From NCBI GenBank assembly GCA_005518205.2, contig RFFC02000016.1, positions 1 through 64,000 of the forward strand: 64,000 bases of DNA, written 5' to 3'. A model generated the notes under the pieces. It ran no database searches, was not told where the DNA came from, and saw only the letters and a list, made by a program, of their open reading frames with translations. The stretch is from Hormoscilla sp. GUM202 (GTDB taxonomy: Bacteria > Cyanobacteriota > Cyanobacteriia > Cyanobacteriales > Desertifilaceae). The number at the start of each line of letters is the position of its first letter. The first letter of the stretch is position 1. Positions 9,182 to 17,156 of the stretch are shown in pieces. The position numbers and the translations under genes are program-made.

Positions 9182-9694
9182 CTAGGCTGCCCAAAGGTCT
9201 GTTTTTAACTCATCCGGTTCTGTTACCGCAGCTGGGGCAACTTCTGTTTCCCGACTGCTGTCATCCGAGGATACTTTGACTTTCACTACCTCTGGACGTA
9301 CCGCTGTTAATTTTGGTAAGGTCAGGGTGAGAATCCCATTGTTAAGTTCTGTCTGCACTTGGGTGTTTTCTACTGCTACGGGCAGGGGGATGAGCCGACG
9401 GAATTTGCCGTAGCGGATTTCTGAGGGCCATCTTCCTTGACTTTTGTTAGTGGGCCTCACGCCTGCAATCTTAACTGCTTCTCGGGTCACCTGCAGGTCC
9501 AGATCTTTGCCTGCTATGCCCGGCAGTTCTAGGCGCAAAATAACTGCGGTAGAAGTAGTTTGCATTTCCATTGCTGGAGTCCAAGTCATATCCGCTACTT
9601 TCTGGGAAGTGCCTACATCGTTCAATAGCTGATTTAGCTGATGCCGTAACAATTCTTTTTTTTGCTGAGGTGCCGAGATAATTAACCTGCTCAT
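9182..9694 (-). CDS. hspA: Hsp20/alpha-crystallin small heat shock protein
   Basis: A 170-residue protein with an alpha-crystallin domain at about 38-140: TWTPAMEMQTTSTAVILRLE, then LPGIAGKDLDLQV near 78-90, IRYGKFRRLIPLP, and NGILTLTLPK closing the domain. Small heat-shock proteins form oligomers that hold unfolding proteins and, in cyanobacteria, also stabilise thylakoid membranes. The C-terminal extension is acidic and lacks an obvious I-x-I motif. The start has a strong AAGGAG site. It is followed by dnaK in the same direction with a 217-bp gap, so separate promoters are likely. Confidence 0.9.
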   Translation of the reverse strand: MSRLIISAPQQKKELLRHQLNQLLNDVGTSQKVADMTWTPAMEMQTTSTAVILRLELPGIAGKDLDLQVTREAVKIAGVRPTNKSQGRWPSEIRYGKFRRLIPLPVAVENTQVQTELNNGILTLTLPKLTAVRPEVVKVKVSSDDSSRETEVAPAAVTEPDELKTDLWAA

Positions 9695-9830
9695 TCTACC
9701 TTCTCCTTATTTGTTATTGCCTATGGCTGTCGGAAGTCAGTCAGCGATCTGATTCTTTATCTAGATTCGATACGATTATTGGCTTTCACAACAATTACAT
9801 CCTAGATCGAAAACGAATCTATTGCATTGG

Positions 9831-10160
9831 GGCCAACCGTATTCTGCTATTGGTGTTTGCCGTCTGGGCTTGGGTTATCAGCCCGCTATTCCTATTAGCC
9901 ATTAGCAATTTACAATTCGCGATCGACAATTACATCTTATTGTAAAAAACACTCTATCTAACATTGGTGTAAACCGTATTCTGCTATTGCGGTTTGCCGT
10001 CTGGGATTATTAATTCAGCCCGCAATTCCCGAGATTAGCTATTAGCAATTAGCCATTAGCAATTAACAATTAGCAACATTGTATGGGACAAAACGGTTTC
10101 AGACTAGGGTGCCAACCGTATCCGGGTGGTGGTGTTTGCCGTCTGGGGATGGGAACCCAG
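9831..10160. repeat. Three diverged tandem units of about 140 bp
   Basis: A core AACCGTATTCTGCTATTGG... followed by TTTGCCGTCTGGG starts at about 9835, 9972 and 10114. The parts between also resemble each other and contain ATTAGCAATT-type short repeats. The second copy can pair AAACCG with CGGTTT. The stretch lies between divergent hsp20 and dusB and contains no gene. Confidence 0.7.
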
Positions 10161-10191
10161 GGCAAGATGTTGGTTTAAGGGGTGCATCCCA

Positions 10192-10252
10192 TATTTGCGC
10201 CCGAACCCTGAAGGGCCCGGCTACACGAACAAAGCCCGCCTGCGCGGGCTAG
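10192..10252. repeat. Dispersed repeat with GC-rich hairpin
   Basis: The segment with CCCGAACCCTGAAGGGCCCGG and AACAAAGCCCGC/GCGGGCT is the reverse complement of units in the 50.7-51.2 kb and 51.6-51.7 kb arrays, so it is a dispersed copy of that family. Confidence 0.7.
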
Positions 10253-10320
10253 ATTACATGCATTGAGATGCACCTGGTTTAAGATGAAATAAGCTTAGTT
10301 TTGATGCTCTGTATGGGTTT

Positions 10321-11382
10321 ATGGTATATTTGTCTCCAGAACTACAATCGCGACTCTCAACCCCTCTGAAAATTGGCTCGGTGGAGGTCAACAGCCGCGT
10401 TCTGCAATCTCCTCTATCGGGGGTGACTGACTTGGTGTTCCGTCGCCTGGTGCGCCGTTATGCGCCAGATTCGATGATGTACACGGAAATGGTGAATGCC
10501 ACGGGGTTGCATTATGTCAAGCAGTTGCCGAAGATTATGGAGGTAGACCCGCAGGAACGCCCGATTAGTATCCAGTTGTTTGACTGTCGTCCGGATTTCT
10601 TGGCCGAAGCTGCTCAAAAGGCGGTGGCGGAAGGGGCCGATACGGTAGATATTAATATGGGTTGCCCGGTGAATAAGATTACTAAAAATGGTGGGGGTTC
10701 GTCCCTGTTGCGGCAACCGGATGTGGCAGAGGCGATCGTCCGGGAGGTGTCCCAGGCGGTAGAGGTGCCCGTGACGGTGAAAACCCGGATCGGGTGGTCG
10801 AATCAGGAAATTAATATTCTGGAATTTGCCCGCCGGATGGAAGATGCGGGGGCGCAAATGCTGACCCTGCACGGTCGGACTCGGGCTCAAGGCTATAATG
10901 GACCAGCTAGATGGGAATGGATCGGCAGGGTGAAGGAAATTCTGTCGATTCCGGTGATCGGCAATGGGGATATTTTTTCGGTGGATGCGGCGGTGCGGTG
11001 TTTGGAAGAAACGGGTGCTGATGGCCTGATGTGTTCCCGAGGCACTCTGGGTTATCCGTTTCTGGTGGGAGAAATTGACTATTTCTTGAAGACTGGCAAG
11101 CAGTTGCCACCGCCGACTGCTGTAGAACGGTTGCTTTGTGCCCGGGAACATTTACAGGCTTTGTACGAGTATAAGGGCGATCGGGGGATTCGCCAAGCCC
11201 GCAAGCACATGACTTGGTATGCTAAGGGTTTTCCCGGTGCTGGCTCACTGCGGGGTGATTTGGCGAAGATTGAATCTGTGACCGCAGGGGTGGATTTGAT
11301 CGATCGGGCGATCGCCTCCCTGACAGGGATGGGTTATGGTGAAGGACAGGAAATAGAACAGAGACAGGCGATCGCAGTCTAA
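10321..11382 (+). CDS. dusB: tRNA-dihydrouridine synthase
   Basis: The 353-residue product has the TIM-barrel FMN domain (1-245) and a helical RNA-binding C-terminus. Diagnostic motifs are SPLSGVTD at about 30-37, INMGCPVNKI with catalytic Cys115, VTVKTRIGW near 155, LHGRTRAQGYNGPARWE and IPVIGNGDI. It reduces uridine in tRNA D-loops using FMN and NADPH. The C-terminal RQARKHMTWYAKGFPG is also typical. The stop overlaps the start of the next gene (TAATG), suggesting translational coupling. Confidence 0.95.
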   Translation: MVYLSPELQSRLSTPLKIGSVEVNSRVLQSPLSGVTDLVFRRLVRRYAPDSMMYTEMVNATGLHYVKQLPKIMEVDPQERPISIQLFDCRPDFLAEAAQKAVAEGADTVDINMGCPVNKITKNGGGSSLLRQPDVAEAIVREVSQAVEVPVTVKTRIGWSNQEINILEFARRMEDAGAQMLTLHGRTRAQGYNGPARWEWIGRVKEILSIPVIGNGDIFSVDAAVRCLEETGADGLMCSRGTLGYPFLVGEIDYFLKTGKQLPPPTAVERLLCAREHLQALYEYKGDRGIRQARKHMTWYAKGFPGAGSLRGDLAKIESVTAGVDLIDRAIASLTGMGYGEGQEIEQRQAIAV

Positions 11383-11996
11383 TGGTTTCTACGAACCTGC
11401 GAAAGCAATTCATTGCTCTAGCTTGGAAACGAGTCCGTCCTGGTAGCGGCAGTCACCGGGACTTTCTGGAGTCGAGAACCTGGAAGCATCCCGTGACAAA
11501 CCTCAAACAAATCGTTCAGCAAACAGCTTTTGTCGTCGTCGGCGGCATCGCTACGCGGTTGTATATGCCAGAACGGACTACCCTGGATTTAGATATTCTC
11601 GTCTTGGCGGAGGACGCGCCTCTGCTATACCGAGAGTTACAGCAAGCTAATAGTCAGCAGTTGGGAATTTTGTCTATTGGCGGTACGACCTGGCAATTGC
11701 CCGATCGCGCGATACTGGATGTGATTGAATCAGGAGAACCTTGGGTGGAAGCAGCTATTGAGAAGCCAGTCTGGAGTCCAGATGGTTTGCCAATTATTGC
11801 CTTGCCTTACCTAGTAATTATGAAACTCCAAGCCAGTCGCGTGCAAGATATTGCCGATATTAGTCGGATGTTGGGAGGCGCTGATGAAGAGACCTTGGCA
11901 GAGGTGAGGACAGTTATCAGCATTTATATGGCCGATGCGGTGGAAGATTTGGAGAGTTTAATCGAACTGGGAAAATTAGAGTATGAAAAGCAGTAG
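11382..11996 (+). CDS. Nucleotidyltransferase-like protein
   Basis: The 204-residue protein contains a minimal nucleotidyltransferase signature: FVVVGGIATRLYMPERTTLD with a following D-I-L, that is, the G-G and D-x-D pattern of MNT/AbiEii-like enzymes, at about residues 51-75. A later segment LPYLVIMKLQASRVQDIADI resembles the conserved lysine and aspartate region. Family members act as antitoxins, toxins or uncharacterised enzymes. It overlaps the dusB stop by one base. The first about 38 residues look poorly conserved, so translation may begin further in. No partner gene is evident. Confidence 0.6.
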   Translation: MVSTNLRKQFIALAWKRVRPGSGSHRDFLESRTWKHPVTNLKQIVQQTAFVVVGGIATRLYMPERTTLDLDILVLAEDAPLLYRELQQANSQQLGILSIGGTTWQLPDRAILDVIESGEPWVEAAIEKPVWSPDGLPIIALPYLVIMKLQASRVQDIADISRMLGGADEETLAEVRTVISIYMADAVEDLESLIELGKLEYEKQ

Positions 11997-12028
11997 GGTG
12001 GGCACCGCCCACCATCTGATTGTGTGTG

Positions 12029-12291
12029 TTAGGTTCGCCAGTTATCCAACTGCAATTCGTAACCGAGGAAGTCTTAATTTCTGCCAGAAACTCTTGAATG
12101 CGGTCTTCTCGTTGCAGCTTCTGCCAACCTTTTACAATCTCCGTAACTGTGACAACGGAGATTGTGTAGCTTCCGAAGACTTGACGATACGCGATCGCCC
12201 TTGATACGACCTGTTGATTGATTTGCTTGCGTACCTCAGAAAAAATGTCCGTGTCAAGTATTACTTTCTTCAAGGTTCTGACTCCAACCAA
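12029..12291 (-). pseudogene. VapC-like PIN-domain toxin with internal deletion
   Basis: The N-terminal half is well preserved: KKVILDTDIFSEVRK (first catalytic Asp) and TVTEIVKGWQKLQ (conserved Glu). After EFLAEIKTS the frame breaks and the true C-terminus of the family (GYELQLDNWRT, stop) follows at once in another frame. About half of the PIN domain, with the remaining acidic residues, is therefore deleted and the protein is unlikely to be an active RNase. It overlaps the 3' end of the antitoxin gene just upstream. Confidence 0.75.
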
Positions 12292-12526
12292 ACTTTTGAT
12301 TTAATGGATGTGCTGCCCGGTCTCTCATAATATCTGCAAGTATTTCATCGACCAATTCTGGTTCATCTGCCCACCCTCCTAGTATACGATCTTTGGGAGG
12401 GTTCTCCCGTGCTAGCTTTTCGATCGCCTTGGCAATTATTTCATCTAAGGTACAATTGTTATCTGTTGCCATGCCTCGGGCCCGCCAGAGGGTGGGTGAT
12501 TCTAGTTCTATTTCAATCTTTTCCAT
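12254..12526 (-). CDS. VapB-like antitoxin, copy 1
   Basis: A 90-residue protein with an N-terminal ribbon-helix-helix-like stretch (KIEIELESPTLWRARGMA, then CTLDEIIAKAIEKL) and a C-terminal toxin-wrapping tail (ADIMRDRAAHPLNQKFGW). It overlaps a broken VapC gene downstream. It is almost identical to copy 3 and related to copy 2, and its upstream region is also shared with copy 3, which points to tandem duplication. Confidence 0.75.
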   Translation of the reverse strand: MEKIEIELESPTLWRARGMATDNNCTLDEIIAKAIEKLARENPPKDRILGGWADEPELVDEILADIMRDRAAHPLNQKFGWSQNLEESNT

Positions 12527-12599
12527 AGGGCCTCCTCGGAACTTGTTGGTTATTCTGATGATAACATGATTTCTGGGTATGGGTCAAGCTGGAGATATT

Positions 12600-12653
12600 T
12601 TTTTTTGAAGAGGCGATATATGTCGTGTCAATTATTACTTTGTTCGAGGTTCT
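12600..12653 (-). pseudogene. VapC start relic after antitoxin copy 2
   Basis: Overlapping the antitoxin stop, another frame reads NKVIIDT and then degenerates (TYIASSKKK), matching the first residues KKVILDTD of the better preserved VapC. Only about ten codons are recognisable. Confidence 0.5.
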
Positions 12654-12900
12654 GACTCCAGCCAAACTTTTGATTTAATGGATGTGCTGCCCGGTCTCTC
12701 ATAATATCTGCAAGTATTTCATCGACCAATTCTGCTTCATCTTCCCATCCTCCTAGCAAGGGGTAATTTTCTGCTTCTGTCACTGCAAACTTTTCAATCG
12801 CTTTGGTAACCAGTTCTGCTAAACTACACTCGTGCCACTTTGCCATCCACTGTGCTTTCTCCAGGGTTCGTTCGTCCAGTTCTAGTTCTATCTTTTCCAT
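12628..12900 (-). CDS. VapB-like antitoxin, copy 2 (diverged)
   Basis: A 90-residue paralogue. Its C-terminal 40 residues (LVDEILADIMRDRAAHPLNQ and on) are nearly identical to copy 1, while the N-terminal DNA-binding half differs (KIELELDERTLEKAQWMAKW). This mosaic suggests recombination or different operator specificity. No intact toxin follows, only a short relic. Confidence 0.7.
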   Translation of the reverse strand: MEKIELELDERTLEKAQWMAKWHECSLAELVTKAIEKFAVTEAENYPLLGGWEDEAELVDEILADIMRDRAAHPLNQKFGWSQNLEQSNN

Positions 12901-12986
12901 GCTGTCTCCTCCGTAATATCCGTTGCCTCTGATTATAGCATATTTGTACGGTAATCGCTAATTGTAATTCTGAAACTGTTTCGCGA

Positions 12987-13034
12987 TCGCCTTACTTCAT
13001 CCAGGTCTTCCGTGTCAAGTAATGCTTTGTTCAA
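12987..13034 (-). pseudogene. VapC start relic after antitoxin copy 3
   Basis: The frame overlapping the antitoxin stop reads NKALLDTEDLDEVRRSRN, which aligns over 18 residues with KKVILDTDIFSEVRKQIN of the larger VapC relic; similarity then stops. Confidence 0.6.
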
Positions 13035-13287
13035 CGCTTTCACTCCAGCCAATTTTTTGATTTAATGGATGTGCTGCCCGGTCCTTCATCACTTCTGCAA
13101 GCATCTCATCTACCGATTCCGGGTCATCGGCAAACATTCCTAATATACGGTCTTTAGGAGGGTTCTCCTGCGCCAGCTTTTCGATCGCCTTGGCAATTAT
13201 TTCATCTAAGGTACAATTGTTATCTATTGCCATGCCTCTGGCCCGCCAGAGGGTGGGTGATTCTAGTTCTATTTCAATCTTTTTCAT
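13015..13287 (-). CDS. VapB-like antitoxin, copy 3
   Basis: A 90-residue paralogue nearly identical in its N-terminal half to copy 1 (LESPTLWRARGMAIDNNCTL), with a somewhat different C-terminal tail (MFADDPESVDEMLAEVMKDR). The upstream sequence with ATAACATGATTTCTGGG is shared with copy 1. The toxin that should follow is reduced to a short relic, so this is effectively an orphan antitoxin. Confidence 0.7.
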   Translation of the reverse strand: MKKIEIELESPTLWRARGMAIDNNCTLDEIIAKAIEKLAQENPPKDRILGMFADDPESVDEMLAEVMKDRAAHPLNQKIGWSESVEQSIT

Positions 13288-13398
13288 AGGACCTCCTGGG
13301 AACTTGTTGGTTATTCTGATGATAACATGATTTCTGGGTTCCTGTCAAGCTGGGTCGATTTTTTTAGAGAATAGGCGATCGCTCCTATAAATTAAATG

Positions 13399-14316
13399 TT
13401 AAACCTCTACCCAAGTTCCTCCAGGAGTCCAAACTTGATTGAAGCTTTCGCCCCGGGCGGCTGCTAGTGCTGGCGGCATGATAAAATTCCTGAGAATAGC
13501 AACCACTTCCGAGAGAGTAAGGCGGTTAGCTTTTAGTTTTCCCTTGCGGAGAAAGGCTTGCCACGCTTGTTTTTTAGCTGAATCTTCCGCGAAGGATGCT
13601 GTCAAGGCTAGAGGTGTTTCAGTCGGTAGAGGCGTACTGCGTCTATCAAAGGTCGCTTTCATTGCCAGGCTTAGTGGTTCCCCCTCAAAGGTGAAATTCA
13701 TTGCTAGAAACAAAAGGTCGTAGAAGTCCTTCAGGCGGGTGTTAGCTATTCCAAGCATCACCATCGCCTGGAATTTTTCAGCTACTACGGTTTCACGCGG
13801 GTAGGTTGGCACTTTCGGGGCTGGAAATTCCAAAAGGGTCGGTAATTCTAGCTCAATGGGTGCAGGAGTGACTGCATCCCCAAAACCAATGTCAATCTGA
13901 ATTGGTATTTGGGCATTAGCGAGAATAGCAGTTAACTTGATCCTAACTCCGGAATACTTTTGCAAAACTTTAATCTGCTCGCAACGGACTGTATTATTCT
14001 GAAATTCGATGCCGTCCGCTGCTACCTGTACGCTACAAATATCCCGAAAGACTTGTTCGAGGTAAGACAGGGTATTTTCCCCGTAGCTCAGTAAGTCTAA
14101 GTCTCGCGTAGTGCGGTGGGGTTCGTTACTCCACACAGAGAAAACTATAGCTCCTTTCAGAATGAATCTGTTACGGTATTGAGATTGGCTGAGTCGGTAT
14201 AAGAGTCGTTCCAAAGCGTAGCGAATGAGAATATTTTGGAACTCTTCGCTTTGCTCTCGCGCTTTGTTGAGTAGACGTTGGCGCACAGATGCGGCTATGT
14301 TTCGTTTCTCTTTCAT
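13399..14316 (-). CDS. abiEii: AbiEii/AbiGii-family nucleotidyltransferase toxin
   Basis: The start chosen is the ATG at 14316, which overlaps the stop of the upstream antitoxin as ATGA; a longer frame from 14361 is less likely. The 305-residue product has FILKGAIVFSVWSNEPHRTT followed by RDLDLLSYG, the G-G/S and D-x-D core of AbiEii nucleotidyltransferases. Further motifs are PIQIDIGFGDAVTP, ETVVAEKFQAMVMLG and RLKDFYDLLFLA. In this family the toxin transfers nucleotides to target RNAs (tRNA acceptor ends in studied members) and can abort phage infection. All family motifs are visible and no disruption is seen. Confidence 0.85.
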   Translation of the reverse strand: MKEKRNIAASVRQRLLNKAREQSEEFQNILIRYALERLLYRLSQSQYRNRFILKGAIVFSVWSNEPHRTTRDLDLLSYGENTLSYLEQVFRDICSVQVAADGIEFQNNTVRCEQIKVLQKYSGVRIKLTAILANAQIPIQIDIGFGDAVTPAPIELELPTLLEFPAPKVPTYPRETVVAEKFQAMVMLGIANTRLKDFYDLLFLAMNFTFEGEPLSLAMKATFDRRSTPLPTETPLALTASFAEDSAKKQAWQAFLRKGKLKANRLTLSEVVAILRNFIMPPALAAARGESFNQVWTPGGTWVEV

Positions 14317-14933
14317 GTCAGGGACTCCAGATAGGGGCGCATGACGTTGTTTACCCGACATATTTTGCCGTAATGCCAGAGTTCGTCCATTGTACAGGCT
14401 TGGTGCAGCCAGCTTTCCCGCAGGGCTTCTAGGGCAACGTCAAGACCAATTTTGTTGCGGTATTTGAAACAGTCTACTATAGTTTTAGCTATGCTGTACA
14501 CTCTCAGGGTGACTCCTTCTACCTGATGTTCTTCTATTCCAGCGGTTCTAGCTTCCCCTGACATATAGATGATGCGCAGGGGGATAATTTCTTCTTTCGT
14601 CCGACGGGCTTTTTGGTCTATGGCTAGCCAGACTTCAAATGGTGCTTGCGTGGTAATATTGTGGAAGCGTAGTGCTGATAATAGACAAATTATTCCGTGA
14701 GGTACCCGCTCGCTGGCTTCAACTAGACTGTGGTTTTCTGTTAGCTGTTGGCTATCGGTAAGGCTGTAGATTCCTCGCCCTGTACGCACTAGCAATCCTT
14801 TGTTTTCTAAACGTCGCAGATATTCTCTATGAATGCCTTTTGCTGATAGCTTCCGCGCCGAAATTACTCCCCTTTCACGGGCGATCGCCAGTACCCGATC
14901 GCCCTTTGATGGCTTTTTGCTGCTCTGATTCAT
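14313..14933 (-). CDS. abiEi: AbiEi-family type IV antitoxin
   Basis: A 206-residue protein with an N-terminal winged helix (DRVLAIARERGVISARKL and GIHREYLRRLENKGLLVRTG, about 10-55) and the AbiEi C-terminal domain (GIICLLSALRFHNITTQAP, then VEGVTLRVYSIAKTIVDCFK). AbiEi represses its own promoter and counteracts AbiEii without direct binding. The ATGA overlap with abiEii indicates tight coupling. This pair is the only toxin-antitoxin locus in the window that appears complete. Confidence 0.85.
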   Translation of the reverse strand: MNQSSKKPSKGDRVLAIARERGVISARKLSAKGIHREYLRRLENKGLLVRTGRGIYSLTDSQQLTENHSLVEASERVPHGIICLLSALRFHNITTQAPFEVWLAIDQKARRTKEEIIPLRIIYMSGEARTAGIEEHQVEGVTLRVYSIAKTIVDCFKYRNKIGLDVALEALRESWLHQACTMDELWHYGKICRVNNVMRPYLESLT

Positions 14934-15149
14934 TGTGTTATTTTGTCGGTATTTATTTATTTATACCGACGTTTCGTCACAAAAGCGATCTGCGCGATCG
15001 CCAGTCCCTCCCCTAGGGGGTACCGGCGGGGGGACCGGCGATCGGGCGGGGAAGGAGGGAAAAATATTTTTTTGCAGTTTTGCATAGATGCTGAGGTGAG
15101 CTGCTAATAAGTGACCAGATGCCGAGAGGTTAAGCAATGAGGAGTACAG

Positions 15150-15812
15150 ATGGATGCATCGAATACGCTGGAACAGCGGGTTCTGGAGATTCAAAAGCTT
15201 CCTCGTGGGAGCAATAAGCGTCGCATTGCTGTAAATCGGGTGATTTCCGATCTGCAGAAATCGGATAAGCTTTTCTGTCAGGGGAGATTTAACTATCCCC
15301 ATGAGGTCTACGATGAGGCGCTCAAGGAATCTTTGCTGTATATTAGTCAAAAGATTGACGAGTACGACCCGACTATTGCTAAGGTGACGACTTGGGTCAA
15401 TCGCATCTTGGAGTTTAAGTTCAAGGATGCTATTAAGAAATACAACAAGAGGCTGGAACTGAGCCTCAAGGAACTTTCTTTGGATGCTCCTGTTGGTAAC
15501 GATTTTGATACGCCCCTCTCCGAGACGATCGCCCAACCTGATGCTAAGTCTATTCTTTCCGACCGCGTTTGGGACTATATTTTCAACGATCCTGATGGTC
15601 TCTTTGCACAAAAACACGTTAAGGGTCATCCCCGGGCGAACTATCGCTCGATCGCCCTCTTAGTCCTGGAGGGTTACTGCTGGAAAAAAGTAACTTTAGC
15701 GGTGGGGATGCCCGAGCAGAAATGGTCTACTGTTCAGAGTTTTTACTGGCGATCGTGCCAGAAGTTGGCTCCCAACTTTCGGGAATATTTGCAGAAGATG
15801 GAGGACGAGTAA
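15150..15812 (+). CDS. Sigma-70-like RNA polymerase factor (cyanobacterial CHAT/DUF1822-associated type)
   Basis: A 220-residue protein with a likely sigma region 2 (YDEALKESLLYISQKIDEYD, then TTWVNRILEFKFKDAIKKY, about 52-100) and a C-terminal helix-turn-helix reading as region 4 (SIALLVLEGYCWKKVTLAVG, about 165-190). Both are divergent from housekeeping sigma factors but match the small ECF-like factors seen in cyanobacteria. AGGAG lies seven bases before the ATG. The stop overlaps the next start (TAATG), so it is translationally coupled to the DUF1822 gene. No anti-sigma gene with a transmembrane segment is present, so the two downstream genes are candidate regulators. Confidence 0.7.
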   Translation: MDASNTLEQRVLEIQKLPRGSNKRRIAVNRVISDLQKSDKLFCQGRFNYPHEVYDEALKESLLYISQKIDEYDPTIAKVTTWVNRILEFKFKDAIKKYNKRLELSLKELSLDAPVGNDFDTPLSETIAQPDAKSILSDRVWDYIFNDPDGLFAQKHVKGHPRANYRSIALLVLEGYCWKKVTLAVGMPEQKWSTVQSFYWRSCQKLAPNFREYLQKMEDE

Positions 15813-16735
15813 TGAGTTGCCTAACAACTGAACCTTTGACTTTCACGGTTCCCATTACCAGGGATGTTTATCACCAGGGGGAGAACTTTAGTCGGGAACA
15901 AAAGCACCCCGAAAAAGCCCGACAGGTTTATCTGAATACTTTGGCGGTTTTGGCTGTTGAGTTCTACTGTCAATGTATGGAAGTGGAAACTGATTTGCCC
16001 GCAAGTGATAGCTGGAATCTTTCTCCACGCACTCTGATGGATCTGGCGGATCTGGTAATTAAAGATCTGGGGAAGTTGGAGTGTCGTCCTGTTTTGCCAG
16101 GCGAGCAATCTTGTCACGTGCCCGGAGAAGTGAGGTCCGATCGGGTTGGCTATGTGGTGGTGGAAATTAACGAGGAAAATAATCGATCGACCTTGTTGGG
16201 ATTTGCGGAATCTGCACCGGCGGGGGAACTGAAAATTAGTCAGTTGGACTCCCTGGAAGCTTTGATTTATAAATTTCCCGAACCAGAACCCGTTCCAACT
16301 GTGGTAAAGTTACTACAATGGTTGGATGGAGTTTTTGAGGAGGGTTGGCAAGCAGCAGAGGCATTACTTTCACCCAGACAGTTGAGTTCGGCATTTTGGG
16401 GAAAGGATACGAGAACCGATAGTCAGCGCCGGGTGAAGCAGATTGATTTGCGGGTAGATTTAATCAGTCATGCTGTTTTCTTAATCGTCAATATCAAGCG
16501 CGAAAGTGAGGATCTGGTGAATGTCCGACTCCAGGTTTATCCGACTGGCGATGACAGTTATCTGCCACCGGAATTGAAGTTGCTGGTACTGGCGGATGGT
16601 GAGGTATTTGAGGATGTGATGGCTAGAAGTGCCGATAAATTCATCCAATGTCAGTTTGACGGCAACCCCGGAGATGAATTTAGCGTGAAGGTTGCTTTGG
16701 GAGAGGATCGCGTTACGGAAAAGTTTGCGATCTGA
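15812..16735 (+). CDS. DUF1822 family protein
   Basis: The start chosen is the ATG at 15812, overlapping the sigma-factor stop; a frame from 15722 would run deep into that gene. The 307-residue product opens with LTFTVPITRDVYHQGENFSR, then ARQVYLNTLAVLAVEFYCQC, the signature of cyanobacterial DUF1822 proteins. DUF1822 function is unknown; the family often sits between a small sigma factor and CHAT proteins. No membrane segment is evident. A C-terminal stretch (QIDLRVDLISHAVFLIVNIK, about 210-235) is also a family feature. Confidence 0.75.
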   Translation: MSCLTTEPLTFTVPITRDVYHQGENFSREQKHPEKARQVYLNTLAVLAVEFYCQCMEVETDLPASDSWNLSPRTLMDLADLVIKDLGKLECRPVLPGEQSCHVPGEVRSDRVGYVVVEINEENNRSTLLGFAESAPAGELKISQLDSLEALIYKFPEPEPVPTVVKLLQWLDGVFEEGWQAAEALLSPRQLSSAFWGKDTRTDSQRRVKQIDLRVDLISHAVFLIVNIKRESEDLVNVRLQVYPTGDDSYLPPELKLLVLADGEVFEDVMARSADKFIQCQFDGNPGDEFSVKVALGEDRVTEKFAI

Positions 16736-16884
16736 AGTCGATCGCGGGCCCCGACACCGGATGTTTTTGTAGGGGCGAAGCTAAGGAGCGAAAAGTTCTG
16801 ACAGAAATTGACAGATTGACTATCGGAATGCTTCGCCCGGCCCGTCGTGAGATGCACCCACAACCCCCGATCGCATTCCACCGT

Positions 16885-17003
16885 GAAGCATTGCGGGAGA
16901 TAATTTATTCGTCTGTATCGGAAATCGCTCGCCGGTCGATCGCGGGGCAGGGCGAAGCATTGCGGGAGATAATTTATTCATCTGTATCGGAAATTGCTCG
17001 CCG
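16885..17003. repeat. 69-bp direct repeat, two copies, with GAAGCATTGC motifs
   Basis: GAAGCATTGCGGGAGATAAT starts at 16885 and again at 16954, followed by TTATTCRTCTGTATCGGAAAT. Flanking GGGGCGAAGC and GCTTCGCCCC motifs occur near 16775, 16831 and 17005. The gap 16736-17072 is filled by this repeat family and carries no gene. Confidence 0.8.
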
Positions 17004-17072
17004 CAATGCTTCGCCCCTACATGGATTACCGGTGGAACCCACCCCACGGGAGAAAAAAATTACAAAAAAATG

Positions 17073-17101
17073 TTGCACTTGCGCCGAAGTTTGGGTATGA
17101 T
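17073..17101 (+). promoter_or_regulatory. Consensus-like sigma-70 promoter of the CHAT gene
   Basis: TTGCAC at 17073-17078 and TATGAT at 17096-17101 are separated by exactly 17 bp and lie 55 bp before the CHAT start. This suggests the CHAT gene can be expressed separately from the sigma-DUF1822 pair. Confidence 0.6.
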
Positions 17102-17156
17102 AGATAAAACGCAAGTGAAGATCCCTCACGTTGGCAACCACCTCCTGAAAACCTAA

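Noticed and set aside
9831..10160. Possible CRISPR or tRNA cluster
   Set aside because: Only three diverged units with related interiors; no cloverleaf and no spacers.
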